Below, one piece after another: positions 17,067 to 25,846 of a stretch of DNA of 45,490 bases. The position numbers and the translations under genes are program-made. Below the pieces are notes generated by a model. That model was not told the origin of the DNA. It saw only the letters and a program-made list of their open reading frames with translations, and did no database searches. This DNA comes from CAZGVW01 sp964529265. GTDB lineage: Bacteria > Planctomycetota > Phycisphaerae > Phycisphaerales > UBA1924. Within the stretch, counting starts at the first letter, position 1. Every line of letters begins with the position of its first letter. Location: contig CAZGVW010000001.1 of NCBI GenBank assembly GCA_964529265.1, forward strand, positions 1 through 45,490, written 5' to 3'.

Positions 17067-18257
17067 GTGCTCCGGGAGTTCCTTCATACCGGCCACCTTC
17101 CTATCGGCGTGGACATCAGTCCCTCCGGGGTGAAGATGGTGCAGTTGCGCCGGCGGCGGCGCGGCGGGTGCGGCGTGCTTGCCGCGAGCCGCCACGAGTT
17201 CAGCCCTGCGGAGTCAGAGGGCGACCTGGCGTCGCGGCTGGCTCTTGCGACGGACGTCATCGCGCGCAAGATCGAATCCGGCGGGTTTATCGGGGCGAAC
17301 TGCGTCCTGGGCGTGGAGCACGAACTGCTGCGCGTGCGATCGGTGCGGCAGCCGAAGATGACGAGCGACGAGACGGACAAGGCTCTGCGGCTTGACGGCG
17401 CGGAGCGGCTGGGGTTCGAGGAGGGAGTCGAAGCCCAGATCGGTTGGCTCCACGCGGGCGAGGTTCGTCAGGGAGAGGACGCGCGAGACGAGCTGATCGT
17501 CATTGGGGCGCCGACCAAGCCGCTCGAAGCCATGGTCGAGGCGGTTTCCGCGGCGGGACTGAGGCCGATCGCCATCGAGCCCTCGTTCATCGCGTGCGGG
17601 CGGACGTTCAGCCGCGCGCACAGACGGGCCAGCGACCAAGCCTCCGTGCGCATCGTCGTTGACGTCGGCCTGCGCTCCACGGGCGTGGTCATTCTGCGCG
17701 GGGCGGACGTGGTGTTCTTCAAGCAGCTGAGCGCGGGCGGCGCACAGCTTACAAGCGCCGCGGGGGAGCGTCTCGGCCTCGACCTCGAGACTGTGGCCGA
17801 CCTTCGCGGGCAGCGAATGCGAGGCGGGGGCAAGGCCGGCGGCGAATCGAGCGACGAGAAAGTTGATCGCGCGATCTACGACGCCGTGCGGCCGCTGCTC
17901 GAGGAACTCGCGAGCGAAGTTTCGCTGTGCGCGCGGTACTACACGGTGACCTTCCGAGGCTCGCGGCCGGAGCAGGCGATCCTCGCCGGCGACCATGCCC
18001 AGGAGCCCGGTCTGGCGGAGATCGTCAGCGCCGCATTGGGCGTCGCGTGCGTGGTCGGCGCGCCGCTCGATGGCATGGACATCGCCGATTCCGCGAGCCA
18101 CATCGATCGGCGCGGCGCCCTTCCGGAGCTGGCGACCGCCGCGGGGCTCAGCATTCGCGCCGAGCCGGCGCTGTACGCCGCGCAGAGCGGCGAACCGGTT
18201 CAGGCTGAAGCGGCGCCGGCGGCGCGCAGGGCGTCCGGGCTCAGGGAGGCTGCATGA
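17067..18257 (+). CDS. pilM: PilM-like actin-fold pilus assembly ATPase
   Basis: This is a cytoplasmic actin/FtsA-fold protein that caps the PilN-PilO inner-membrane platform. It opens with PIGVDISPSGVKMVQLRR, the phosphate-1 region of PilM. RIVVDVGLRSTGVVILRG (phosphate-2) and AILAGDHAQEPGLAEIVSAALG (adenosine region) follow in order. The GTG at 17067 is favoured because GGGGGAG lies seven bases upstream; a GTG at 17013 overlapping the pseudopilin stop is in frame and adds 18 residues. The C-terminus ends in a short Ala-rich tail. The next gene overlaps by four bases. Confidence 0.8.
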   Translation: MLREFLHTGHLPIGVDISPSGVKMVQLRRRRRGGCGVLAASRHEFSPAESEGDLASRLALATDVIARKIESGGFIGANCVLGVEHELLRVRSVRQPKMTSDETDKALRLDGAERLGFEEGVEAQIGWLHAGEVRQGEDARDELIVIGAPTKPLEAMVEAVSAAGLRPIAIEPSFIACGRTFSRAHRRASDQASVRIVVDVGLRSTGVVILRGADVVFFKQLSAGGAQLTSAAGERLGLDLETVADLRGQRMRGGGKAGGESSDEKVDRAIYDAVRPLLEELASEVSLCARYYTVTFRGSRPEQAILAGDHAQEPGLAEIVSAALGVACVVGAPLDGMDIADSASHIDRRGALPELATAAGLSIRAEPALYAAQSGEPVQAEAAPAARRASGLREAA

Positions 18258-18904
18258 CGCACCTCATCGACTTGATGCCGGAATCCTGCCGCGGGCGCAT
18301 CCGCCGCCGCAAAGCGACTCAGCGGTGGATCGCGGCCTACGCGATCGTCGGGGGCGCCGTCGCGATCCTGGCGACAACGAGCCATATCGCGCAGGCAAGC
18401 CGGCTCTCACGGGTGAAGGCGCTGCGCGAGGCCGTGCAGCTCGATGCAGGCCAGAGGGTGGAGGCGGACAAGATCGAGAAGCAGCTGTCGGCGATCCGGC
18501 ACACGATCGATCGGCAGGCCCGGCTTGCGTCGCCGGTGCGCGTGAGCGACGTCATCGCGGTGATCGGCGCGGTGATGCCGCGGTCCGTTTCTCTCACGTC
18601 GCTCTCCGTGACCCCGCGGGTCGATCGAGGGCCGTTGCGGGCTCGCTCAGGGTCGCAGCAGGAGGCGCGCGGAGAGCCGGAAGGCCGGCTCATCGTCGAG
18701 CTCACCGGCGTTGCGCCTGACGACGTGCACATGGCGAACCTGGTCGCGGGGCTCGAATCGCACCCGATGTTCATGCGGATCTCGATCGATCATGCCCGCA
18801 AGTCGGTCATTCGCGGAACCGAGGGACGCGAGTTCGGATTGACCTGCGAGATCGATCTCTCCGCACAGTTTGTGGCCGCCGCGATGGCGGAGGTTGCGCC
18901 ATGA
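18254..18904 (+). CDS. pilN: PilN-like inner-membrane assembly protein
   Basis: This is a bitopic membrane protein of 216 residues with the PilN hallmark short cytoplasmic N-terminus (LIDLMPESCRGRIRRRK; family form INLLP). One transmembrane helix follows (WIAAYAIVGGAVAILATTSH), then a coiled coil (residues about 50-90) and a ferredoxin-like periplasmic domain. The N-terminus would dock on PilM. It overlaps pilM and the following gene by four bases (ATGA), which implies coupled translation and equal amounts. Identification rests on topology, motif and gene order. Confidence 0.75.
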   Translation: MTHLIDLMPESCRGRIRRRKATQRWIAAYAIVGGAVAILATTSHIAQASRLSRVKALREAVQLDAGQRVEADKIEKQLSAIRHTIDRQARLASPVRVSDVIAVIGAVMPRSVSLTSLSVTPRVDRGPLRARSGSQQEARGEPEGRLIVELTGVAPDDVHMANLVAGLESHPMFMRISIDHARKSVIRGTEGREFGLTCEIDLSAQFVAAAMAEVAP

Positions 18905-19506
18905 GGATCTCCCGGAAAGCGTGGCTGGCATGCGGGCTTGCGGCGCTGGCGGGCGTCGGCTGGTTCGGCCTGGTTTCGCCGGCGCTGCGCTCGATTGAGC
19001 GGCTGCGGCTGGAAGAGCAGGATCTTCGAGCGCGCGTGGAGCGGGCGGACAACGGCGCAGCGACGCTCGCTCGGATGCGCCGGGATCTGGCGCAGGCTTC
19101 GGTCGAGGCCGAGGGCGTGGTGGTTCCGATCCCGGCGGACAGCGACGTCGCGACGCTCGTTCGCCGGCTGAGCGAGCGCCTGGACAAGTTGGGCGTGCGA
19201 GAGAGGGAGATCACGACAGGCGCCGCGGCTGCGGCGGAGGACCTCTCTTCAATGCCGATGTCCGTTCGGATCCAGGGGCCGTTCCTGAGCGTGCATGAGG
19301 CGCTGCGCTGGATCGAATCGCTGCCGCGCCTCGTGCGCGTGCAGAGGCTTCGTGTGGATGCGGACAAGGGCCAGGGCGCCATTCCGGGGTTCACCCGCGC
19401 CGAGCTGATGTTCGATGCGTTCTATTCGCCCTCGGAGCCGCAAGGAAGCGCGGCCAAGCCGCGCGGGCCGGTGGCCGGCGCGACCACGGAGGCATCCGAG
19501 CGATGA
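18901..19506 (+). CDS. pilO: PilO/GspM-like inner-membrane assembly protein
   Basis: This is a 201-residue bitopic protein with a transmembrane helix at residues 8-28 (WLACGLAALAGVGWFGLVSPAL). A coiled coil follows (SIERLRLEEQDLRARVERA), then a ferredoxin-like fold with the strand PMSVRIQGPFLSVHEALRWIESLPRLVRVQRL typical of PilO. It should dimerise with the PilN-like protein in the periplasm. Four-base overlaps join it to both neighbours. The tail (PSEPQGSAAKPRGPVAGATTEASER) is disordered. Confidence 0.75.
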   Translation: MRISRKAWLACGLAALAGVGWFGLVSPALRSIERLRLEEQDLRARVERADNGAATLARMRRDLAQASVEAEGVVVPIPADSDVATLVRRLSERLDKLGVREREITTGAAAAAEDLSSMPMSVRIQGPFLSVHEALRWIESLPRLVRVQRLRVDADKGQGAIPGFTRAELMFDAFYSPSEPQGSAAKPRGPVAGATTEASER

Positions 19507-20099
19507 CACACCTGATCCGGCTCTGGGTGATGGTCACGGCGGATCGTCGCAAGGCGATCGCGCTGGGCGCCTTGCTGGCTGTGGGCGGAATCCTGTGGGT
19601 GCGCGCCATGATCGTGACTGGCGGCCGGTCGTCGGGCGCTGCGAGAGCGCAGCGGACCTCCACGGTCGCCTCGGAAGGCGGGGCGTCCGGAAACAAGGGC
19701 GCGTCCGAGACCTCGCGCGAGCAACGGATCGTTCACCTTCCGGCGATCGCCCCCCTCGAGCGCGACCTGTTCGCGCTCAGCGACTCACACTTTCCCCCGT
19801 CCGCCCAGACGGAACCGTCCGTCGAGCAGCCCCCAAAGTCCCTCACAGGAACGGACGACAGTCTGGGGTCGGAGCAGCAGGTGCGCGAGGAGGCGAGCCG
19901 GCTCCGCCTGAGAAGCACGATCGTGGGCGGAGCGCCCATGGCCGTGATCGAGATTCGAGGCGCCGGCCGAACGAGCGAGGCGAAGGTCCTCCGGCCGGGA
20001 GAGAGCGTAGAGGGATTCATCCTGATCGAGGTCCGGAGAGACCTGGTCGTTCTGGAAAAGCAGGGCGTGCGCGTCGAGGTCGGCGCGCCGGCCCCCTGA
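19503..20099 (+). CDS. PilP/GspC-like connector between inner-membrane platform and secretin
   Basis: This 198-residue protein has one N-terminal transmembrane helix (AIALGALLAVGGILWVRAMIV) and a long disordered linker rich in Ser, Gly, Glu and Pro (residues 40-135). A small C-terminal beta domain follows (LRLRSTIVGGAPMAVIEIRGAGRTSEAKVLRPGESVEGFILIEVRRDLVVLEKQGVRVEV). That domain matches the homology region of GspC and PilP, which binds the secretin N0 domain. Position between the PilO-like protein and the secretin supports this. Overall sequence similarity is low, so the choice between PilP and GspC is open. Confidence 0.65.
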   Translation: MTHLIRLWVMVTADRRKAIALGALLAVGGILWVRAMIVTGGRSSGAARAQRTSTVASEGGASGNKGASETSREQRIVHLPAIAPLERDLFALSDSHFPPSAQTEPSVEQPPKSLTGTDDSLGSEQQVREEASRLRLRSTIVGGAPMAVIEIRGAGRTSEAKVLRPGESVEGFILIEVRRDLVVLEKQGVRVEVGAPAP

Positions 20100-20180
20100 G
20101 CACAGAGCCCCGCACGGGGACGCACGAGACGACGCCGCGAACAGGCGCACCCGCGCCGGCGGCCCGGAGGAGCAGATTCC

Positions 20181-22547
20181 ATGTCGAAGACCAACCGCAA
20201 CGATCGCCGCGCTGTCGTCTGGAGCGCCGGATCCGTCTGCGCCGCCTGGCTGATCGCGGCGGCCGGGGCGGGACAGGCGATGGCCCAGGACCGCAACCCG
20301 TTCGGCAAGCCGGCGTCTTCGTCCGGGAACGCCGAGATCACCGTCACGGAGTACATGACGGTGGACCTGCACGTGCAGGACGAGGATCTGGCCAACGTGC
20401 TCCAGATGCTCTCGCTGCAGAGCCAGCGGAACATCGTCGTGAGCAACGACGTGTCGGCCACGGTCAGCGCCAACCTGTACAACGTGACGTTCTATGAGGC
20501 GCTCGACGCGATCCTGAACGTCAACGGCTACGGCTACATCGAGCGCGGCAACTTCATCTTCGTGTACACGCTCGAGGAGATCAAGCAGATCGAGCAGGCG
20601 GCGCGGAAGCCCGTTTCCAAGGTCGTGACGCTCAACTACCTGAACGCCAACGACGCGGCCGAGTTCGTCTCGCCTCTGCTTTCCGAGGTGGGGCAGATCA
20701 AGACCAACGGCGATACGGATTCGTTCACCATTCCCGACAACGCGCCGGTCGGCGCCGAGTCCTTTGCGCTGACCTCGACGCTGGTCATCGTTGACTACCC
20801 CGAGCACATCGATGAGATCGAGAAGCTCATCGTGCAGCTCGATACGCGGCCGGCGCAGGTGCTCGTCGAGGCCACGATTCTCCAGACCGCGCTGAACGAG
20901 GCCAACGCGTTCGGCATCGACTTCTCGATCATCGGCGACGTCAGCTTCACCGACTTCATGGGCACCGGCGGCCCGCTCTCCGCGGCGAACGCCCTGCTCG
21001 GCGGTGAGGATGGCGTGACGCCCGACGACAACCGGGCCATCGCCGGCACGGGCACCGCAGGCAACACGCGCGGCCCCAGCACCTTCAAGCTGGGCGTCAT
21101 CCAGGATGACTTCGCCGTCTTCCTGCGCCTGCTCGATGAGGTGACGGATACGACGATCCTCTCGCGGCCCAAGCTGCTCACGCTGAACCGCCAGCCCGCC
21201 CGGGTGCTGGTCGGTGAGCGCGTCGGCTATCTCAATACGACTTCGACGGAGACTTCGACGACCCAGACCGTCGAGTTCCTGGACACCGGCACCCAGTTGT
21301 CCTTCCGACCGTTCATCTCAACCGACGGCATGATCCGGATGGAGCTGCGTCCTTCAGTGTCTGAGGGCGTGATTCGTCAGGCGGCCGACTCGACGGGCGC
21401 CAACGTTTCGATTCCCGACGAAATCACCCAGGAACTGAACACGAACGTGATGGTGCGCGACGGCTCGACCATCGTGCTGGGCGGCCTCTTCAAGGAGACC
21501 ACCACGCTCACGCGCCGGCAGGTGCCGTTCGTCGGCGACATCCCGCTGATCGGCGCCGCGTTCCGCGGTCACGAGGATGCGACGGACCGCTCCGAGATCA
21601 TCTTCATGGTCACGCCGACCATCGTCAACGACGACATGCTGATCGAGGACGGCGAGCGCGCCATCGCCTACGCGGAGCGCGTCCGGGCGGGCACCCGCTC
21701 GGGCCTCCTGCCCTGGAGCCGCGACCGCATGACGGCCGTGCTCAACGTCGAGGCGGAGAAGCTCGCGCTCGAAGGCAACAGCCAGGAGGCGCTGTGGAAG
21801 GTCCGGCGGTCGCTCGAACTCAATCCAAACCAGCCCGAGGCCATCTTCCTCCGCGAGCGGCTGCTGCACGAGCGTGAACTGTGGCCCAGCCGGAGCATCC
21901 TCGACCGCATTCTCGATGACAGGATCGACGCCGAGTTCAAGGACGTCGAGCCGGTGGCCGTCACGACCGACGTGATGGGCCTGCACTACGTCGCCCTGCC
22001 GATCGGCCGCGGCATGCCGGGCAATCCAACCGGCGAGCCCATCCCGGCCCGCGCGGAGGCCTCCGACGGCCCCACCGCGTCAGCCTACGAGTTCGTCGGC
22101 CCGCCGGAGGCGAACTTCTCTCATGCCCAGACGGTCGCCCGCGATGACTCGGCGCCCGCCATTCCGATGCGGCCGCAGCTCACCAGCAAGTCGCAGAGCA
22201 CGCCCGCGATCCGCCGACCCGAGGATCTCGACCTCACGGTGACGATTACGCCGCACGAGCAGTTCGTTGACGATCCGTTCTCGGCGTTCGAAGCCGGCGC
22301 CGAACTGACGCAGGCCCCTGATTGGGCGCTGCCCTTCCTGAACGGCGACCCGGCGCTCTTCGTCATGCAGGAGCCGGACCCCGTGGCGCCGGACTTCGAG
22401 TACCGCAACGGCCTCGCCGGGCTCCCGCGCTTCACCGGTGTGTGGCGAGCCCTGAAGGGATACATGACCACGCCCGATCCAATCGAGAGCAACAGCGCTC
22501 TCACCAATGTGCCCGAGGAGTCGTCTCGGGAACTGCCCGACTATTGA
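20181..22547 (+). CDS. Secretin (GspD/PilQ family outer-membrane channel)
   Basis: This 788-residue protein forms the outer-membrane pore of the machine. The ATG has GGAGGAG seven bases upstream, and a signal peptide ends near AGQAMA-QDRN. An N0/STN-type domain (VDLHVQDEDLANVLQMLSLQSQRNIVVS) is followed by an N1-type ring domain (KVVTLNYLNANDAAEFVSPLL, then LVIVDYPEHIDEIEKLIVQLD). The secretin beta-barrel covers about residues 310-485, with ILSRPKLLTLNRQPARVLVGE, VMVRDGSTIVLGGLFKE and VPFVGDIPLIGAAF. A C-terminal extension of roughly 290 residues is unusual; it contains a TPR-like segment (EGNSQEALWKVRRSLELNPNQPEAIFLRERLL) and then low-complexity Pro/Glu-rich sequence. The tail may recruit the TPR lipoprotein encoded next or act as an anchoring region. 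Confidence 0.9.
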   Translation: MSKTNRNDRRAVVWSAGSVCAAWLIAAAGAGQAMAQDRNPFGKPASSSGNAEITVTEYMTVDLHVQDEDLANVLQMLSLQSQRNIVVSNDVSATVSANLYNVTFYEALDAILNVNGYGYIERGNFIFVYTLEEIKQIEQAARKPVSKVVTLNYLNANDAAEFVSPLLSEVGQIKTNGDTDSFTIPDNAPVGAESFALTSTLVIVDYPEHIDEIEKLIVQLDTRPAQVLVEATILQTALNEANAFGIDFSIIGDVSFTDFMGTGGPLSAANALLGGEDGVTPDDNRAIAGTGTAGNTRGPSTFKLGVIQDDFAVFLRLLDEVTDTTILSRPKLLTLNRQPARVLVGERVGYLNTTSTETSTTQTVEFLDTGTQLSFRPFISTDGMIRMELRPSVSEGVIRQAADSTGANVSIPDEITQELNTNVMVRDGSTIVLGGLFKETTTLTRRQVPFVGDIPLIGAAFRGHEDATDRSEIIFMVTPTIVNDDMLIEDGERAIAYAERVRAGTRSGLLPWSRDRMTAVLNVEAEKLALEGNSQEALWKVRRSLELNPNQPEAIFLRERLLHERELWPSRSILDRILDDRIDAEFKDVEPVAVTTDVMGLHYVALPIGRGMPGNPTGEPIPARAEASDGPTASAYEFVGPPEANFSHAQTVARDDSAPAIPMRPQLTSKSQSTPAIRRPEDLDLTVTITPHEQFVDDPFSAFEAGAELTQAPDWALPFLNGDPALFVMQEPDPVAPDFEYRNGLAGLPRFTGVWRALKGYMTTPDPIESNSALTNVPEESSRELPDY

Positions 22548-22570
22548 ACCAGACCAGTGAACCACGCCGA

Positions 22571-22592
22571 GCCGCCTCCGAAAGGAGGCGGC
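22571..22592 (+). promoter_or_regulatory. GAAA-capped perfect hairpin inside the operon
   Basis: GCCGCCTCC (22571-22579) pairs perfectly with GGAGGCGGC (22584-22592) around a GAAA tetraloop, giving a very stable nine-pair hairpin. It lies between the secretin stop (22547) and the next start (22621). Only CGCTTT follows, so it is not a clear terminator. It may stabilise or segment the message, or lower read-through to the signalling genes. Confidence 0.55.
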
Positions 22593-22620
22593 GGCGCTTT
22601 GCCCAAAGGAGACGCAAGAC

Positions 22621-23844
22621 ATGAGCCGAACCCCCGCCCATCGCTCCCTCATCCTCGTCGCCGGCCTTGCCACCGCCGCGGCGATGGCGCTCACAGGCTG
22701 CTCCGGCCACGGCAAGTACACGAAGGAGCACATCAACCAGGCTGAGGAGCGCATGGCCACTCTGAAGGCGGGCACGCAGTGGGACATGGCTCGCCAGCAG
22801 TTCTTCGTGGGCGATCTCGAGAAGGCGCTTCGCAACGTCAACGAATCCATCTCGCTGCATGAGCCCGTGCCCAAGAGCCACACGCTCCGCGGGCGCATCC
22901 TCATGGAGATGGGGCAGCTCGAGGCCGCGGCGGCCGCCTACGGACGCGCCCTGGAGCTCAATCCGGAGTTCATCGAAGCGCACTACTACTACGGCGTGCT
23001 CTACGAGCGCTTCCGCGACAGCGCTGCGGCGCTCGACAAGTACCTCGCCGCGGCGAGCCTGGATCCTGATGATCCGCAGTACCTCATCGCCGCGTCCGAG
23101 ATGCTCATCGACATGGGCAGGCTCGACGAGGCCGAGGAACTCCTCGAGAGCAAGCAGGAGAAGTTCCAGTACAACGCGGGCGTGCGCCAGACCCTGGGGC
23201 ACGTCGCCCTGATGCGCGGGAAGGTCGCGGGAGCGGTGGAGTTGTTCGGGCAGGCCCGCATGCTGGCGCCCGATGAGTTGCCGCTGCTCGAGGACTTGGC
23301 CCTGGCGCAGGTCGCGGCGGGGAAGTTCGCCGAAGCCGAGTTCTCGCTCCGCACCCTGCTCTCGCGTCCCGAGTACACGGATCGGCGCGACCTCAAGTTG
23401 GCGCAGTCGCGCTGCCTCATGGCGATGGATCGGCCGGTCGAAGCGCGCGGGCTGCTGCTCTCGCTCACGAGCGATGAGCGCGGCCGCAATGACCCCCAGG
23501 CGTGGGCGGATCTCGCCGAGGCGGCCATGCTCCTCGGAGATACGGGCCGCGTGCGCCTGGCCGCGACCCGCCTGCTCAGCGTCGCGCCGGAGCGACCGGA
23601 GGGGCACTTGTTCACTGGCGTATGGAAGCAGGAGAACGGCGATTTTGCGGGCGCGCTCCAGGCGCTCGATCGCGCGGCCAACATCAACGGCAAGGACGCC
23701 CGCGTGGTGATGCTGCGGGGCCTGACCCTGCGGAAGATGGGGCGCGAGCGGGAAGCCGCGGAGTGCTTCAAGCAGGCCATCGCGCTGGATCCGAGCCGCG
23801 AATCGGCCCGCCGCATGCTCGCGGTTGTGAACGCGGGGGAGTGA
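22621..23844 (+). CDS. TPR-repeat lipoprotein (pilotin/PilF-like position)
   Basis: This 407-residue protein has a lipoprotein signal (ILVAGLATAAAMALTGC; lipobox LTGC at residues 21-24), so it should be attached to a membrane. AAAGGAG lies nine bases before the ATG. The mature part is a series of about eight TPR units, such as ARQQFFVGDLEKALRNVNESISLHEP, AAAYGRALELNPEFIEAHYYYGVLYE and ALQALDRAANINGKDARVVMLRGLTLRKMG. TPR lipoproteins such as PilF/PilW help secretin multimers form in the outer membrane. That role fits its place next to the secretin, though this protein is longer than those pilotins. Confidence 0.8.
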   Translation: MSRTPAHRSLILVAGLATAAAMALTGCSGHGKYTKEHINQAEERMATLKAGTQWDMARQQFFVGDLEKALRNVNESISLHEPVPKSHTLRGRILMEMGQLEAAAAAYGRALELNPEFIEAHYYYGVLYERFRDSAAALDKYLAAASLDPDDPQYLIAASEMLIDMGRLDEAEELLESKQEKFQYNAGVRQTLGHVALMRGKVAGAVELFGQARMLAPDELPLLEDLALAQVAAGKFAEAEFSLRTLLSRPEYTDRRDLKLAQSRCLMAMDRPVEARGLLLSLTSDERGRNDPQAWADLAEAAMLLGDTGRVRLAATRLLSVAPERPEGHLFTGVWKQENGDFAGALQALDRAANINGKDARVVMLRGLTLRKMGREREAAECFKQAIALDPSRESARRMLAVVNAGE

Positions 23845-23924
23845 GCGCCCGACGCCGACGCCGGCGCCGGGGGGCCGGGGGCCGGGCGGCGAGGGGTGTG
23901 GTCGCGCAGGAGGAGGGGCAGACG

Positions 23925-25415
23925 GTGAAGTGCGGGCGAAAGCTGGCGTTGTTTACGGCCGTGATCGCCGGCGTGCTCTGTGCGCTCGCGTCCGGCGCTG
24001 CGGCGTCGTCCGGCGGGGGAGCGTGGACATGGTCGCTCGGCGCCGGGGCGATCGGCTTCGCCCTGGCCGCGGCGGTCGCCATTCCGCTCGGGCTCATGTT
24101 TGATCGGGATCTCACGCGGCTTTCGCGGGAGATCGAGGCCCATCGGGATGGAGACGCCCCTGAGCCGATTCGGCAGGGCGGCGAGCTTCGGGACCTGCGC
24201 CGCGAGGCGCAGACGACGATGGAGGCCCTCCGGCAGCGCATCGCAAGTCTCGGCGCAAGGCTCCGCGAGGCGGAGGTCCGCCGCCACGTCACCGAAGCCG
24301 AGCGCGAACACGCGCAGGCCATCCTCAACAGTCTGCACGACGCGGTTCTGGTCACGGACGCGTTCAATGAACTCAAGCTCGCGAACTCGCGCGCCGGCGA
24401 GTTGTTCGGGTTCACGGTCGCAGAAGCGCTCCACAAGTCGATTGACGGCCTGATCACCGACGAAGGGCTGCGCCGGCTCATCCATGAGGAGCGCGATCTG
24501 TCCTCGCCGGGCCACCGCAAGCACGTGGACTGGCTCCTGAGCGCGCCCGCAGCGGAGGCGTCTGAAGGCGAGGGGGAGGCGCCCGCCCAGTGCTTCGATG
24601 TGACGCTTACAAGTCTGCCGGATATCCGCGGCGGCGACGCCGGCGTCGTCACGATCCTCCGCGACGCCACCCGCGAGCGCGAGATCAGCCAGATGAAGTC
24701 CGACTTCGTCTCCAAAGTGTCCCACGAGCTGCGCACCCCGCTCAGTTCGATCAACGCGTACGTCGAACTCCTGGTGGACGGCGAGGCGGCCGACGAGGCG
24801 GCGCGGCAGGAGTTCTACCAGATCATCAAGAACGAGGCCGACAGGCTCGGCCGGCTCATCGACAACATGCTCAACATCAGCCGGATCGAGGCGGGAATCG
24901 TCAAGATCGACCGCATCGAGGTGGATTTCTCGAAGGCGGCCCGGGCCGCGGTCGAGGTTATTCAGCCCCAGGCCAAACTGAAGGACATTTCCGTTCATGT
25001 GAAAACCACGCCGCTGGCCTGCACCGCGATGGCGGACGCCGACATGATCCAGCAGGTCCTGCTCAATCTCCTGAGCAACGCCGTGAAGTACACGCCGGAA
25101 GGCGGACGGGTGACGCTCACCGTGGACAACGACGACACGACGGGCTCCGTGCTCGTCACCGTGGCGGACACCGGCCTCGGCATCCCCCCGGACGCGATGC
25201 CCAGGCTGTTCCAGAAGTTCTTCCGCATCGAGAACTACAAACGTGTGGCCAAGGGCACCGGCCTTGGCCTCGCGCTGGTGAAACACATCGTGGAGACCGT
25301 GCATCACGGCCATATCTCCGTGTCGAGCGAACTCGGCATGGGCAGCAAGTTCACTTTCACGATTCCCTACGACTTCGAAGCCTCGCAGCAGCACATGTCG
25401 CGCACGGCCGCCTGA
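23925..25415 (+). CDS. PAS-containing sensor histidine kinase
   Basis: This is a membrane sensor kinase of the PhoR/WalK layout, 496 residues. The GTG at 23925 is chosen because AGGAGGGG lies just upstream; an in-frame GTG at 23841 overlaps the previous stop. Two transmembrane helices (KLALFTAVIAGVLCALASGAAA and LGAGAIGFALAAAVAIPLGLMF) enclose only a short outside loop. A HAMP-like helix, a PAS domain (ILNSLHDAVLVTDAFNELKLANSRAGELFGF) and HisKA with H267 in VSHELRTPLSS follow. The ATPase carries N-box NLLSNAVKYTPEGG, G1 VADTGLGIPP, F-box FQKFFRI and G2 GTGLGLALVK. All catalytic motifs are intact. Its natural partner is the receiver that begins 36 bases later. Confidence 0.92.
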   Translation: MKCGRKLALFTAVIAGVLCALASGAAASSGGGAWTWSLGAGAIGFALAAAVAIPLGLMFDRDLTRLSREIEAHRDGDAPEPIRQGGELRDLRREAQTTMEALRQRIASLGARLREAEVRRHVTEAEREHAQAILNSLHDAVLVTDAFNELKLANSRAGELFGFTVAEALHKSIDGLITDEGLRRLIHEERDLSSPGHRKHVDWLLSAPAAEASEGEGEAPAQCFDVTLTSLPDIRGGDAGVVTILRDATREREISQMKSDFVSKVSHELRTPLSSINAYVELLVDGEAADEAARQEFYQIIKNEADRLGRLIDNMLNISRIEAGIVKIDRIEVDFSKAARAAVEVIQPQAKLKDISVHVKTTPLACTAMADADMIQQVLLNLLSNAVKYTPEGGRVTLTVDNDDTTGSVLVTVADTGLGIPPDAMPRLFQKFFRIENYKRVAKGTGLGLALVKHIVETVHHGHISVSSELGMGSKFTFTIPYDFEASQQHMSRTAA

Positions 25416-25450
25416 CCGTGGCCGGCCGAGTCAACTGGAGGGGGAGCCGA

Positions 25451-25846
25451 ATGAGCGCACAGACGGTGCTCGTCGTGGACGACGAATCGCACATCACGCA
25501 CGTGGTGTCGCTGAAGCTGCGCAACGCCGGGTATGAGGTGCTCACCGCGGCGGACGGCGAGGAGGGCTATGAACTCGCCTGCCAGAAACGGCCGGACCTC
25601 ATCATCACCGATCTCCAGATGCCCTACATGACCGGCCTCGAGATGTGCGCGCGCCTGCGACAGAACCCCGCCACCGCCGCCATTCCCGCCCTCCTGCTCA
25701 CCGCCCGAGGCTATGCGCTCGCGCCTGAGGATCTGGCGAAGACCAACATCCGCGAGATGCTCGGAAAGCCGTTCAGCCCGCGTGAAGTCCTGGAGAAGGT
25801 CGAAGAGGTTCTCAGCGACAAGGAGGCGCAGAGCGAAGCCGCATGA
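25451..25846 (+). CDS. Single-domain response regulator
   Basis: This 131-residue protein is only a receiver domain: VLVVDDES (acidic pair), LIITDLQMPYMTG with phospho-acceptor D54, LLLTARG and GKPFSPREVL (conserved Lys). GGAGGGGG precedes the ATG. Without an output domain it must act by contact with a partner. The obvious candidates are the GAF-HD-GYP protein, whose start overlaps its stop by four bases, or the pilus ATPase. Phosphorylation by the upstream kinase is inferred from adjacency. Confidence 0.9.
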   Translation: MSAQTVLVVDDESHITHVVSLKLRNAGYEVLTAADGEEGYELACQKRPDLIITDLQMPYMTGLEMCARLRQNPATAAIPALLLTARGYALAPEDLAKTNIREMLGKPFSPREVLEKVEEVLSDKEAQSEAA

